From: Chara braunii
Lineage: Eukaryota > Streptophyta > Charophyceae > Charales > Characeae
Direction of reading: 5' to 3'
DNA length: 39,166 nt
Assembly (NCBI GenBank): GCA_003427395.1
Contig: BFEA01000174.1
Span: forward strand, 1,435,734-1,474,899
The position numbers were made by a program, and so were the translations under genes. The notes below the pieces were generated by a model that did no database searches, was not told the origin of the DNA, and saw only the letters and a list, made by a program, of their open reading frames with translations. Below are positions 38,775 to 39,166 of the stretch, in pieces (position 1 is the first letter of the stretch; every line of letters begins with the position of its first letter).

Positions 38775-39166
38775 GTGTTGGACGATCTGTGTTGCCTTCC
38801 GCGTAAGTCGACATACCTTTGCCTAACTTAATAAATGGACTCTCAGGGCAACTATAAATAATCTTGATCCCCTATGTATCGGACAGATATTAGGTGGCTC
38901 CCTGGAGAGTCATCTTAATATTTTGTTTGATCTCGGGATCAATTAACAAGTACAAATAATTTCTTTATCCCCTATACATCGAACAGATATCAGATGGCTC
39001 TCGGAAAGGTCATCTTAATATTCTGTTTGATATAGGGGTCAACTAACAAGAAATCTTCATCCCCTATACATCGAACAGATATTAGGTGACTCCCGGGAGG
39101 GTCATCTTAATATTCGGTTTGATTTGGGGATCAATTAACAATTACAAACAATCTTGATTCCCTATA
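38775..39166 (+). repeat. ~98-bp tandem repeat with palindromic units, right flank of element B
   Basis: Same sequence as 23845-24198, starting ACGATCTGTGTTGCCTTCCG and reaching the window end. Unit anchors CCTATGTATC (38871), CCTATACATC (38971 and 39063) and CCTATA (39161) give spacings of 100, 92 and 98. Contains TTAATAAATGGAC, ACTATAAATAATC and the palindromic ACAGATATTAGG...TAATATTC arms. Together with the left flank it brackets the element like a pair of LTRs about 14.9 kb apart. Confidence 0.8.

Overview
The window looks like a repeat-dominated stretch of a large eukaryotic nuclear genome. I see no host single-copy gene that I can name. Two observations suggest a green alga or plant, possibly a charophyte-type streptophyte: (i) decayed 18S rRNA 3'-domain fragments carry the green-lineage form of the helix around 'GGAATGCC...AAGCGCGAGTCATC', and (ii) the Ty3/gypsy retroelements have GT-AG intron signals typical of eukaryotes. 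The organism is an inference; no marker here settles it.

Layout. 1-3140: unrecognised sequence with a 54-bp minisatellite (about 339-658). 3145-5998: retroelement A, a decayed short element made of an unknown ORF ('ORF-X'), a gag capsid piece, a coiled-coil protein and a CCHC zinc knuckle, with no protease, reverse transcriptase (RT), RNase H or integrase. Its front carries a 97-bp inverted duplication of its own ORF-X. 6000-7530: nothing recognisable. 7531 to about 23000: a diverged array. Landmarks (a palindrome, a tRNA-like A/B-box head, an 18S fragment, a repeat block ending in (ATT)n and a conserved 250-bp block) recur in the same order about 6.1-6.9 kb apart, so this looks like an old tandem segmental duplication plus a partial third unit. 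Within it, an ATT-tailed repeat occurs about eleven times; on the minus strand it has an exon-like block ending in splice-donor-like sequence.

23845 to 39166: retroelement B, flanked on both sides by a tandem ~98-bp repeat whose units contain a long palindrome (possibly part of LTRs). A 470-base N gap lies in the left flank. B reads: leader repeat, RG-rich ORF, two divergent ORF-X copies, gag capsid with RGG/QGY-rich nucleocapsid, protease, RT, RNase H, integrase with GPY/F domain, and then, unusually, a second gag-like protein with coiled coil and its own zinc knuckle downstream of integrase. B is dead as it stands: many in-frame stops, several frameshifts, and key residues lost in integrase, RNase H and both zinc knuckles.

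The most interesting pattern is in B. ORF-X copy 2, ORF-X copy 3, gag and gag2 each start 21-26 nt after a polypyrimidine-CAG splice-acceptor-like site, and a strong donor (AGAG/GTAAGT) lies in the leader. This suggests an element that expressed each ORF from an alternatively spliced subgenomic mRNA, with a conserved unknown ORF-X before gag and a second gag after pol. Copies A and B share ORF-X, gag, gag2 and the leader repeat, which supports these modules belonging to one element lineage.
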